From: an uncultured beta proteobacterium
GTDB taxonomy: Bacteria; Pseudomonadota; Gammaproteobacteria; Burkholderiales; Burkholderiaceae_B
NCBI GenBank assembly: GCA_903924715.1
Contig: CAIYCP010000592.1
Location: forward strand, 1 to 6,364
DNA: 6,364 nucleotides
Reading direction: 5' to 3'
In this document: one piece after another, positions 1 through 4,914 of the stretch
Numbering within the stretch: the first letter of the stretch is position 1
Layout: each line of letters begins with the position of its first letter
The notes under the pieces: generated by a model
Seen by the model: the letters and a program-made list of their open reading frames with translations, nothing else
Told to the model about the DNA's origin: nothing
The model's database searches: none
Position numbers and translations under genes: made by a program

Positions 1-271
1 CCGACGCCGCCTCGCCCGGGATGTTCACCAAAATCGAGGTGGTCGAACCACCATACATTGCGCCATAAAAAATGGCGGCAAGCATACCCAGCCCTGCTAC
101 GGCCGACAGCTGAAACGTCACTGGGAGTAGCAAAGCCAGTGCAGCAAGCGGGCCAATTCCTGGTAAGACACCAACCAACGTGCCAACGATGCTGCCTAGC
201 AAACAAAAATAAAGATTTTCGGCAGTAAACAACACCGAAAACCCCATCATCAAGCCGTTGATTGCGTCCAT
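1..271 (-). CDS. tctA: Tripartite tricarboxylate transporter permease TctA, N-terminal part (cut by window edge)
   Basis: TctA is the large multi-pass inner-membrane subunit of tripartite tricarboxylate transporters. It carries the substrate, usually a di- or tricarboxylate, using an ion gradient, after delivery by a periplasmic TctC/Bug protein. I translated this stretch by hand: the frame starts with ATG at 271-269 and gives 90 residues, of about 500 in the family, before the window ends. The family signatures are plain: GVLPGIGP at residues 34-41 and YGAMYGGSTTSIL at 69-81, followed by NIPGEAAS at the cut. Hydrophobic segments lie at about 20-36 and 42-53. The start codon shares one base with the tctB stop (TGATG), and a G-rich stretch just upstream inside tctB can serve as ribosome binding site, so translation is probably coupled. 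The identification is firm, but the substrate cannot be read from this fragment. Confidence 0.95.
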   Translation of the reverse strand, partial: MDAINGLMMGFSVLFTAENLYFCLLGSIVGTLVGVLPGIGPLAALALLLPVTFQLSAVAGLGMLAAIFYGAMYGGSTTSILVNIPGEAAS

Positions 272-714
272 CACCACCCCCAGGGGCCGCGCGGCAAATT
301 CATGCCGAGCAAGCGCCCAAATACCAGCATGACCACCGCCACCGAAACCACGGTAATGATCAACGATTCAATCAGACGCGAGCGCTCTACCGTTTGTAAT
401 AAAACAAAGGTGGTCAACGCGCTTGACACCGCAAAACCCAAGTAGGGCAAAGTGGCTGCCATCGCGATCAACCCTGCGACGACGCCCAAGATTCGGCCAA
501 GCGCCGCCGCGCGTGGCCAGTCTGGCTTGGGCGCAGCCGTGCTTGAGGCCTTGAACATCAAGCCTAATCCGCAAACAGCAATAAGCGCGCCACAGATGAA
601 CGGAAAGAAACCGCTCTCAGGCCCAAACGAGCCCGTTAATCCTAGCGACCAAGCGTTCACCATGGTCGCCAATCCAAGCAGGCACCAAAGCACATTTAAG
701 ATGCGTTCAAACAT
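271..714 (-). CDS. tctB: Tripartite tricarboxylate transporter small subunit TctB
   Basis: This 147-residue inner-membrane protein matches TctB, the small four-helix subunit that pairs with TctA. Predicted membrane segments are at about 5-24, 36-54, 74-108 (probably one long or broken helix) and 114-134. Two features are typical of the family: a GPESGFFPF stretch (31-39) after the first helix, and the C-terminal LPRGPWGW (140-147). Length is usual for the family. The ATG at 714-712 has only a weak upstream purine stretch, and no better in-frame start is near. The gene lies between the dehydrogenase and tctA on the same strand and overlaps tctA by one base, which supports co-transcription. TctB sequences diverge strongly, so the transported acid is unknown; the adjacent hydroxy-acid dehydrogenase suggests a hydroxycarboxylate. 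Confidence 0.93.
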   Translation of the reverse strand: MFERILNVLWCLLGLATMVNAWSLGLTGSFGPESGFFPFICGALIAVCGLGLMFKASSTAAPKPDWPRAAALGRILGVVAGLIAMAATLPYLGFAVSSALTTFVLLQTVERSRLIESLIITVVSVAVVMLVFGRLLGMNLPRGPWGW

Positions 715-756
715 CCGTTAGATCGCCCAACATCTTGTCCCCAAATTTTTTGCACT

Positions 757-777
757 GCCAGCTTTGTGTGCGCTGGC
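757..777. other. Intercistronic stem-loop between the dehydrogenase gene and tctB
   Basis: A perfect 6-bp inverted repeat, GCCAGC at 757-762 and GCTGGC at 772-777, can form a hairpin with a 9-nt loop in the 93-bp gap. In the direction of transcription (minus) it is followed by a run of A, not T, so it does not look like an intrinsic terminator. It may stabilise the upstream message or set the ratio of dehydrogenase to transporter; that is inference, and a 6-bp stem can occur by chance. Confidence 0.35.
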
Positions 778-807
778 TTGTACGACGAGGTCGCAATCCG
801 AGTCTAG

Positions 808-1884
808 TTACATACCCGCTAACTTCTGAAACGCTGCGCCATCTACGCCGAGTTTACTGCACGCAGCGACCATTTCTTGCCACGTATTCTCATCCACCGG
901 CACACCGTTGGCTAAGCGCTCCGCGCGGGTAATCCGCTCAGGTTCACCGGCCACGCGGACCCCTTCAGTCCCCGCCTGTGCAGGTGATGCTTTGACCCAC
1001 TCAATAAAGGCTTTCATTTCGTGTTCAAACACCGAGCCGTCTGAGAGCTTTTTAGGATCAAAAATAATCGTCAACATCCCATTGAGCGCCCGACGTCTTT
1101 CATCGGCCGGCTGATGCGTGGTCATACCGCCGGCAAGCGCGCCGCCCAACAGTTCGCAAATCAACGCCAAACCAAAACCCTTGTGCTCGCCAAAGGTGCG
1201 TAAGGCACCCAATGGCGGTTTCACTGCATAGACAGGATCCGTGGTGGGGTTACCCAGATGATCAATCAGCATCCCAGCCGGCAATTGCTGGCCTTTGTTA
1301 TGGGCCACCCGTGCTTTACCCTGTGCGACGACGCTGGTCGCAAAATCGAGCAACACAGGGGGCTGACCTGCAACCGGAATGCCGACGCAAAACGGATTCG
1401 TACCAAACCGCGCATCGGCACCATTCCAAGGCGCAACAATTGGGCGCGAAATCACGTTCACAAAGTGAATAGAGATCAGGTTTTGGGCAACCGCCATCTC
1501 GGCCCACGCGCCGATACGGCATAAATGATGCGAATTACCCAAGGCCACAATACAGCTGCCATGTTCTTTAGCGCGTGCGATACCAAGTTCCATGGCCTCG
1601 TGGCCAATCACCTGGCCAAAGCCCGCCTGCCCGTTCAGACTCACCATCGCACCGCCATCCATCTGCGTCACGATATGGGCATTGGGCTTCAAGCCCCCTT
1701 CAAGGTATGACTCAACATAACGCGGCAACATCCCGATACCGTGCGAATCGTGCCCAGTCAGATTAGCTTGAATCAGATTTTCGGTGACAAGCTCGATTTC
1801 TTTGGATTCGCTGCCAAATCCCTTCACCAGATATCGAATAGCGTCGCGCAGGCGTTCAACGGGGATACGATGGATCTGGGCCAT
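808..1884 (-). CDS. hcxB: Malate/L-lactate dehydrogenase family oxidoreductase, YbiC/HcxB-type hydroxycarboxylate dehydrogenase
   Basis: This 358-residue protein belongs to the Ldh_2 (type 2 malate/lactate/sulfolactate dehydrogenase) family: cytoplasmic NAD(P)-dependent enzymes that interconvert 2-hydroxy acids and 2-oxo acids. From memory its closest named relative is E. coli YbiC (HcxB), with near-identical blocks such as GHDSHGIGM (44-52) and RFGTNPFCV (159-167). Other conserved blocks are NSHH (117-120), LLDFATS (178-184), HKGFGLAL (234-241) and FIEWVKASP (293-301). His45, Ser47, His48 and the NSHH histidines fit the family's active site and substrate pocket. Length is full. The start at 1884 is backed by AAGGAA eight bases upstream. 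tctB and tctA follow, so the likely substrate is an imported hydroxycarboxylate or its oxo form. The family call is secure; the exact substrate (malate, lactate, hydroxyphenylpyruvate or another) is not. Confidence 0.92.
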   Translation of the reverse strand: MAQIHRIPVERLRDAIRYLVKGFGSESKEIELVTENLIQANLTGHDSHGIGMLPRYVESYLEGGLKPNAHIVTQMDGGAMVSLNGQAGFGQVIGHEAMELGIARAKEHGSCIVALGNSHHLCRIGAWAEMAVAQNLISIHFVNVISRPIVAPWNGADARFGTNPFCVGIPVAGQPPVLLDFATSVVAQGKARVAHNKGQQLPAGMLIDHLGNPTTDPVYAVKPPLGALRTFGEHKGFGLALICELLGGALAGGMTTHQPADERRRALNGMLTIIFDPKKLSDGSVFEHEMKAFIEWVKASPAQAGTEGVRVAGEPERITRAERLANGVPVDENTWQEMVAACSKLGVDGAAFQKLAGM

Positions 1885-1998
1885 GATAGGGATTCCTTTG
1901 GTGTCAAAATTGATTAAATTCGTCGGGCTGATGAATTCAAACCCTGTTTAACGCAATCATACCCAAGTCTTTGACCCGCGCCGGAGGGCAGCAACTGC
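1885..1998 (-). promoter_or_regulatory. Intergenic region upstream of the dehydrogenase-tctBA genes, possible promoter
   Basis: These 114 bp separate the exported-protein gene from the dehydrogenase. On the minus strand a TTGAAT (about 1938-1943) is followed after 17 bases by the AT-rich TTAATC, a mediocre sigma-70 pair that could drive the dehydrogenase-tctBA unit. No hairpin plus T-run was seen, so read-through from the upstream gene is also possible. The promoter call is weak. Confidence 0.25.
1893..1898 (-). promoter_or_regulatory. Ribosome binding site of the dehydrogenase gene
   Basis: On the minus strand AAGGAA ends eight bases before the ATG at 1884. It is a good Shine-Dalgarno match and fixes the start of the dehydrogenase. 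Confidence 0.75.
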
Positions 1999-2778
1999 TT
2001 AATCGGGTAGCGGAATCGAGATAATGCCTTTCACGGTCAGGGAATCTGTGTTTTGCGTCAAGCCTTTGCCAACACCAAACTGAAACGAAAACGGCTTACC
2101 TTCCCAATACATCATCAAAAAAGCGGCCTGACCTGTTTGTTGATATGCAATGGTTTGGTTCAAGAGACCAATATCTGAGTAGTATTCAACGCCTAAGGCT
2201 AAATCAGGCGTCACTTCGCGCGAGGCGCGGGCGGCAAGCGAAAAGTTCGGGCCTTCGGTTCGGTAAGGCTGCGACAGTGCGTGACCAAAAATAGGGTTGA
2301 CCACAAACAACCACTTATCAACGTGCTTACCCAAAATAAACCGCGCTTCAGCCCCATAGCGTGATTGATCGTACTGATACAGCACGTTACCCACTTCTAC
2401 ATTGACGCCGGCAAAAAACGGATAGCCATCTTTCTCAAGAATCGGCAGCCACTTCAAGCGGACTTTATAACCCGCATAATCCCAACGGCCGTTGTTCACC
2501 ACCGTGTTTAGGTACAGGCCAAGCTCAAGACCATTGCCCAAGCCATAGGCGAACTCGGGCGTGATACGGGTGTTACCGTTGGTTAACACCTCGCCGTTGT
2601 AGTTGCTGGTTTTTAAACCATTTGGCGTGGTGTTCAGATGCAGCTCAAGGCTGTATTCGCCCTTGGCATTGATTTCGTCGTCGTAGACCTGGATTTCGTC
2701 TTGCAGCGCAGCGTGTGACGCGAACGGGCCGAACAACAGGGCCATAACCGCCCAACGACCTAAATTGCGTTTAAACAT
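1999..2778 (-). CDS. Exported outer-membrane beta-barrel-like protein of unknown function
   Basis: This 259-residue protein begins with a clear Sec signal peptide: FKR near the N-terminus, a hydrophobic core (about 9-20) and a likely signal peptidase I site after SHA at residue 23, leaving a mature part of about 236 residues. The mature part has alternating polar and hydrophobic strands rich in aromatic and glycine residues with tight turns (for example GNGLELGLYL at 81-90, KVRLKWLPIL at 105-114 and SFQFGVGKGL at 231-240), as in outer-membrane barrels. The opening LQDEIQVYDDEINAKGEYSL (25-44) resembles uncharacterised exported proteins I recall from Burkholderiales. The C-terminus ends in PD rather than the usual terminal aromatic residue, so insertion by the BAM complex is less certain. 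It lies 114 bp upstream of the dehydrogenase on the same strand. A passive carboxylate channel would fit the neighbours, but nothing in the sequence shows it. Confidence 0.75.
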   Translation of the reverse strand: MFKRNLGRWAVMALLFGPFASHAALQDEIQVYDDEINAKGEYSLELHLNTTPNGLKTSNYNGEVLTNGNTRITPEFAYGLGNGLELGLYLNTVVNNGRWDYAGYKVRLKWLPILEKDGYPFFAGVNVEVGNVLYQYDQSRYGAEARFILGKHVDKWLFVVNPIFGHALSQPYRTEGPNFSLAARASREVTPDLALGVEYYSDIGLLNQTIAYQQTGQAAFLMMYWEGKPFSFQFGVGKGLTQNTDSLTVKGIISIPLPD

Positions 2779-2897
2779 ATCCCTGCCCGTTGATTAAGCT
2801 CTCCAAATTTTATCCAATTATTTGTAAACCTTGGTGTATCAGTCGCAGACACCTGTCGGTCAGTGTTAGTAAGTTGTAACCATGTGCATACCTTAGT
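2779..2897. other. Upstream region of the exported-protein gene
   Basis: No gene was seen here. The stretch nearest the gene (about 2800-2835) is AT-rich and contains TAAAAT on the minus strand, which could be a -10 element, but no convincing -35 stands at the right distance. A short dyad, GACACCTGTC, lies at about 2848-2857. Promoter activity for the minus-strand gene is likely by position only. Confidence 0.3.
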
Positions 2898-2996
2898 TTA
2901 GCCTGCAGGTGTGACAGCGGCTCGCAGCAGCGGCTCGGCAGACTCTGCCGCCAAGCCCTCCGCGGCGGTCAGAAGCTCTTGTGGGCTAGACGGCAT
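2898..2996 (-). pseudogene. Remnant of a HEPN-domain protein gene (N-terminal 32 codons)
   Basis: On the minus strand an ATG at 2996-2994, preceded by a purine-rich GAGAG nine bases upstream, opens a 32-codon frame ending at TAA (2900-2898). The peptide starts MPSSPQELLTAAEGL and continues to LLRAAV (23-28). This closely resembles the first helix and start of the second in HEPN-domain proteins, where the pattern is a helix with AAE-L followed by LRSAVSRAYYAA. The homology stops where the RAYYAA part should begin: here it reads TPAG and then a stop. Intact HEPN proteins of this type are about 100-150 residues, so about three quarters are missing and no continuation is visible downstream. HEPN proteins are often toxin partners of nucleotidyltransferase antitoxins, which suits the neighbouring toxin-antitoxin pair. 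The match is from memory of the family pattern over only about 25 residues. Confidence 0.5.
2915..2950. repeat. Short tandem repeat plus GC-rich hairpin
   Basis: CAGCGGCTCG occurs at 2915-2924 and again at 2928-2937, period 13. It runs into a perfect hairpin, CGGCAG (2936-2941), loop ACT, CTGCCG (2945-2950). A further CCGCC/GGCGG pair (2948-2952, 2964-2968) could compete with it. No T-run follows on either strand, so it is not an obvious terminator. All of it lies inside the HEPN-like remnant and may simply reflect its alanine/leucine/glutamate-rich coding sequence. Confidence 0.45.
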
Positions 2997-3109
2997 GGGC
3001 CGTTTCTCTCGGCGTTAAAGAAGGCCATCCCCTGGATAAGTTACGCATTGAAACAGACTTCGCTGACGCTTTGGCTCACAATAAAGCCCTTTTTACTTGG
3101 GGCGAACAA
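2990..3109 (+). other. Open frame leading into the antitoxin, possible gene fragment
   Basis: After a TAG at 2987-2989 the antitoxin's reading frame is open all the way to its ATG at 3110. The 40 codons contain no ATG or GTG; the only usual start is a TTG at 3071 with no Shine-Dalgarno. The translation has a protein-like look, with PLDKLRIETDFADALAHNKA at about residues 15-34. The DFADALAHNKA part is faintly like the linker before the C-terminal helices of YdeI/OmdA-type proteins, where a DLAAALAADPAA-like run is common. It could be a degraded fragment, or simply leader DNA that happens to be open. Confidence is low. Confidence 0.2.
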
Positions 3110-3307
3110 ATGTCGTTGAAGAAATCCTTGTCTAACAAGTCGTTGCAATTAAACGAACCTTCCCCGTCTGCACTTAACCCAGAGATGCAATGGCTGAGAA
3201 ATCAACTCCTTGAGGGCGCGGCATCAGAGCCAGGCGAGCCTTTTAGCAAGGAATACTTTCGCAAATTGGTCAACCGTCGCAAGCAGCAAGGGGATTACTC
3301 TTGCTAA
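3110..3307 (+). CDS. ParD-like antitoxin of a type II toxin-antitoxin pair, short N-terminus
   Basis: This 65-residue protein is the likely antitoxin of the ParE toxin that follows. Its C-terminal half, WLRNQLLEGAASEPGEPF (28-45) followed by SKEYFRKLVNRR (46-57), fits the ParD toxin-binding tail, whose usual pattern is a helix with L-EG, a turn, then PFD and another helix. ParD antitoxins normally start with a ribbon-helix-helix of about 45 residues for operator binding. Here only about 27 polar residues precede the tail and no such fold is evident. I chose ATG 3110 because GGGG at 3099-3102 stands seven bases upstream; the longer TTG start at 3071 (78 residues) has no ribosome site. The stop overlaps the toxin start by 7 bp, the usual tight coupling. 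If the DNA-binding part is truly absent, autoregulation would be lost or left to another factor. Confidence 0.7.
   Translation: MSLKKSLSNKSLQLNEPSPSALNPEMQWLRNQLLEGAASEPGEPFSKEYFRKLVNRRKQQGDYSC
3288..3293 (+). promoter_or_regulatory. Ribosome binding site deciding the TTG start of parE
   Basis: AAGGGG inside the antitoxin's 3' end lies seven bases before the TTG at 3301. It is the reason for accepting a non-ATG start for the toxin, since no ATG or GTG lies in frame near it. Confidence 0.7.
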
Positions 3308-3609
3308 CAATCATTCCACGCAAAAGGGCTCATCAAGACCGACAAGAGATTCTTACGTATTATGATCATCAGGCGGGTGAAGTCGTCGGCACAGACTTTA
3401 TTCACGAACTCGAGGCCGCTCAGGATCTGCTATCAAATTATCCGAAAATTGGTTCGACGAGACTTTGTGAAAAGGCAAATCTAACGAACCTACGCATATG
3501 GTCCGTAAAAAGATATCCGCATCAGATTTTTTATCGATTGGAAACAGACCGCATCGATGTTTGGCGCATTCTTCACTCAAAAAGAAAGTGCCCGCTAGAT
3601 CGGAAGTGA
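3301..3609 (+). CDS. parE: ParE/RelE-superfamily toxin of a type II toxin-antitoxin system
   Basis: This 102-residue protein has the ParE layout: two N-terminal helices with an ELEAA stretch (36-40) and NYPKIGSTR (46-54), then a C-terminal beta-sheet. The sheet carries LRIWSVKRYPHQIFYRL (64-80) and the closing strand IDVWRILHSKR (85-95). The YP-IFYR and R-LH--R patterns are the family hallmark. ParE proteins typically poison DNA gyrase, while RelE relatives cut mRNA on the ribosome; the layout favours ParE, but the target cannot be proved from sequence. Translation starts at TTG 3301, backed by AAGGGG seven bases upstream, and overlaps the antitoxin stop by 7 bp. The frame is intact and the key Arg and Tyr/Phe positions are present, so the toxin is probably functional. 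It converges on ychF with 86 bp between. Confidence 0.88.
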   Translation: MLTIIPRKRAHQDRQEILTYYDHQAGEVVGTDFIHELEAAQDLLSNYPKIGSTRLCEKANLTNLRIWSVKRYPHQIFYRLETDRIDVWRILHSKRKCPLDRK

Positions 3610-3626
3610 TTAAAGCCCTCGTCCTT

Positions 3627-3681
3627 GCTCTAGAAAAAATCAGTTTTTAGCAGTGAGTTGTCTAAGATGAATTGACGACTC
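3627..3681. terminator. Possible bidirectional terminator region between convergent parE and ychF
   Basis: Two imperfect dyads lie in the 86-bp convergent gap. One is AT-rich: A6 at 3634-3639 opposite T5 at 3644-3648, with CT and AG ends. The other is an 8-bp stem with one G-T pair, GAGTTGTC at 3655-3662 and GACGACTC at 3674-3681. The A6 reads as T6 on the ychF strand, but a dozen or more bases past the better stem, so neither is a textbook terminator. Position supports the role more than sequence does. Confidence 0.35.
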
Positions 3682-3695
3682 AAGTTTCATAGTGT

Positions 3696-4787
3696 TTAGA
3701 CGTTAAACAAAAAGTTCATCACATCCCCATCTTGCACCACATACTCTTTACCCTCAGCCCGCATCTTGCCGGCTTCTTTGGCGCCCTGCTCGCCTTTGAA
3801 GGTAATGAAATCTTCGTACGCAATCGTTTGTGCGCGAATAAAGCCGCGCTCAAAGTCGGTATGAATCACGCCTGCAGCTTGAGGGCCGGTGGCGCCAATC
3901 GGTACTGTCCACGCGCGTACTTCTTTCACGCCTGCAGTGAAATAAGTTTGTAGTCCTAACAAAGTGAAGGCGCCGCGAATTAGGCGGTTTAAGCCTGGCT
4001 CTTGCATGCCCATGTCTTCAAGAAAAACTGCCTTGTCTTCATCGGGTAGTTCTGCAATTTCGGATTCGATCGCCGCGCAGATCGCTACGACTGGCGCTTT
4101 GCGCGCGGTGGCGTATTCGGTCAAACGATCGAGCATAGGATTATCTTTAAAGCCGTGATCACTGACGTTGCCCACGTACATGGCAGGCTTGGCGGTGATG
4201 AAGCACAAAGGCGCAATTAAGGCCATGTCTTCGTCTGACAAACCCAGTGCACGAATCGGTTGAGCATCGTTCAATTGCTTGATGACCACCTCAAGAACCG
4301 CGACAACTTTTTGTGCGTCTTTATCACCCGAGCGTGCGGTTTTTTGATGGCGATGCAAGGCTTTTTCAGCGGTTTGCATATCGGCCAAGGCAAGCTCGGT
4401 TTCAATCACTTGGATATCAGAGATCGGGTCAACCCGCCCCGCGACGTGAATGACGTTATCGTCTTCAAAACAGCGCACCACGTTAATAATGGCGTTGGTT
4501 TCGCGGATATGGGACAAGAACTGATTGCCCAGGCCTTCGCCTTGGCTGGCGCCTGCGACCAAACCTGCGATATCCACAAACTCAACCGTGGCATGCAAGA
4601 TGCGTTCAGGCTTAACGATTTCGGCGAGCTTATCCAACCGAGCGTCAGGCACTTCAACCACGCCAACATTGGGCTCGATCGTACAAAACGGATAGTTTTC
4701 GGCAGCGATGCCGGCCTTGGTCAGGGCATTAAAAAGAGTTGATTTGCCGACGTTGGGCAAACCAACGATGCCACATTGCAGAGCCAT
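3696..4787 (-). CDS. ychF: Redox-regulated P-loop ATPase YchF (OLA1 family)
   Basis: YchF is a near-universal cytosolic P-loop protein of the Obg-related group that hydrolyses ATP rather than GTP, binds ribosomes and is linked to stress responses. The 363 residues equal the E. coli length. Visible motifs are the Walker A GLPNVGKST (9-17), the G3 motif DIAG (72-75) in VDIAGLVAGASQGEGLGNQF, the helical insertion at about 130-200, and NVSD (207-210) in place of the NKxD that GTPases use, which explains the ATP preference. A C-terminal TGS domain covers about 278-361. Cys35 in YPFCTIEPN is the conserved cysteine tied to redox control in E. coli. The start at 4787 has GGGA six bases upstream. The common neighbour pth is not in view; the gene stands alone, convergent with parE and divergent from the acyl-CoA synthetase. 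Confidence 0.97.
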   Translation of the reverse strand: MALQCGIVGLPNVGKSTLFNALTKAGIAAENYPFCTIEPNVGVVEVPDARLDKLAEIVKPERILHATVEFVDIAGLVAGASQGEGLGNQFLSHIRETNAIINVVRCFEDDNVIHVAGRVDPISDIQVIETELALADMQTAEKALHRHQKTARSGDKDAQKVVAVLEVVIKQLNDAQPIRALGLSDEDMALIAPLCFITAKPAMYVGNVSDHGFKDNPMLDRLTEYATARKAPVVAICAAIESEIAELPDEDKAVFLEDMGMQEPGLNRLIRGAFTLLGLQTYFTAGVKEVRAWTVPIGATGPQAAGVIHTDFERGFIRAQTIAYEDFITFKGEQGAKEAGKMRAEGKEYVVQDGDVMNFLFNV

Positions 4788-4813
4788 GAGAATCCCAAAA
4801 ATTCAATAAGTGA

Positions 4814-4825
4814 ATACAGCTGTAT
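4814..4825. promoter_or_regulatory. Perfect 12-bp palindrome in the divergent ychF/synthetase promoter region
   Basis: ATACAGCTGTAT is a perfect dyad in the 123-bp gap between the divergent genes. On the plus strand TATAGAAT (4823-4830) overlaps its right half and could be a -10 for the synthetase, though no good -35 is 17 bases upstream. On the minus strand TATTGA lies just beyond its other side and could serve ychF. An operator for a dimeric regulator at divergent promoters is plausible but unproven. Confidence 0.35.
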
Positions 4826-4872
4826 AGAATAGGAGTTTAACCGCTCTCGTCTAGGGTTTTGCGGCCTGACGG

Positions 4873-4914
4873 ATGAAACAACACGAACCTTGCCCGAACT
4901 TTCAAAAAAAATGA
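4873..4914 (+). other. Possible 13-codon leader ORF overlapping the synthetase start
   Basis: An ATG at 4873 opens a 13-residue frame (MKQHEPCPNFQKK) that ends in TGA at 4912-4914. That stop overlaps the synthetase ATG at 4911, giving ATGATG, the arrangement used for translational coupling. The leader has no strong Shine-Dalgarno, and neither does the synthetase ATG. The end of the leader is a run of eight A (4904-4911). One extra A, from polymerase slippage, a -1 ribosomal shift or a sequencing error, would fuse the leader in frame to the synthetase. It may be chance. Confidence 0.3.

Noticed and set aside
271..1766. Several plus-strand frames of 60-90 codons opposite tctB and the dehydrogenase
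   Set aside because: All are inside well-supported minus-strand genes, and none has a ribosome site or recognisable domain.
2936..2968. Intrinsic terminator in the GC-rich hairpins
   Set aside because: There is no T-run after the stems on either strand, and the stretch is explained as part of the HEPN-like coding remnant.
4260..4742. A 160-codon plus-strand open frame opposite ychF
   Set aside because: It lies wholly antisense to a full-length, highly conserved ychF; the translation shows no family pattern and reflects the codon bias of the opposite strand.
4814..4825. LexA/SOS box reading of the palindrome
   Set aside because: The SOS box is CTGT-N8-ACAG; here ACAG and CTGT are abutted in the opposite order, so it does not fit.
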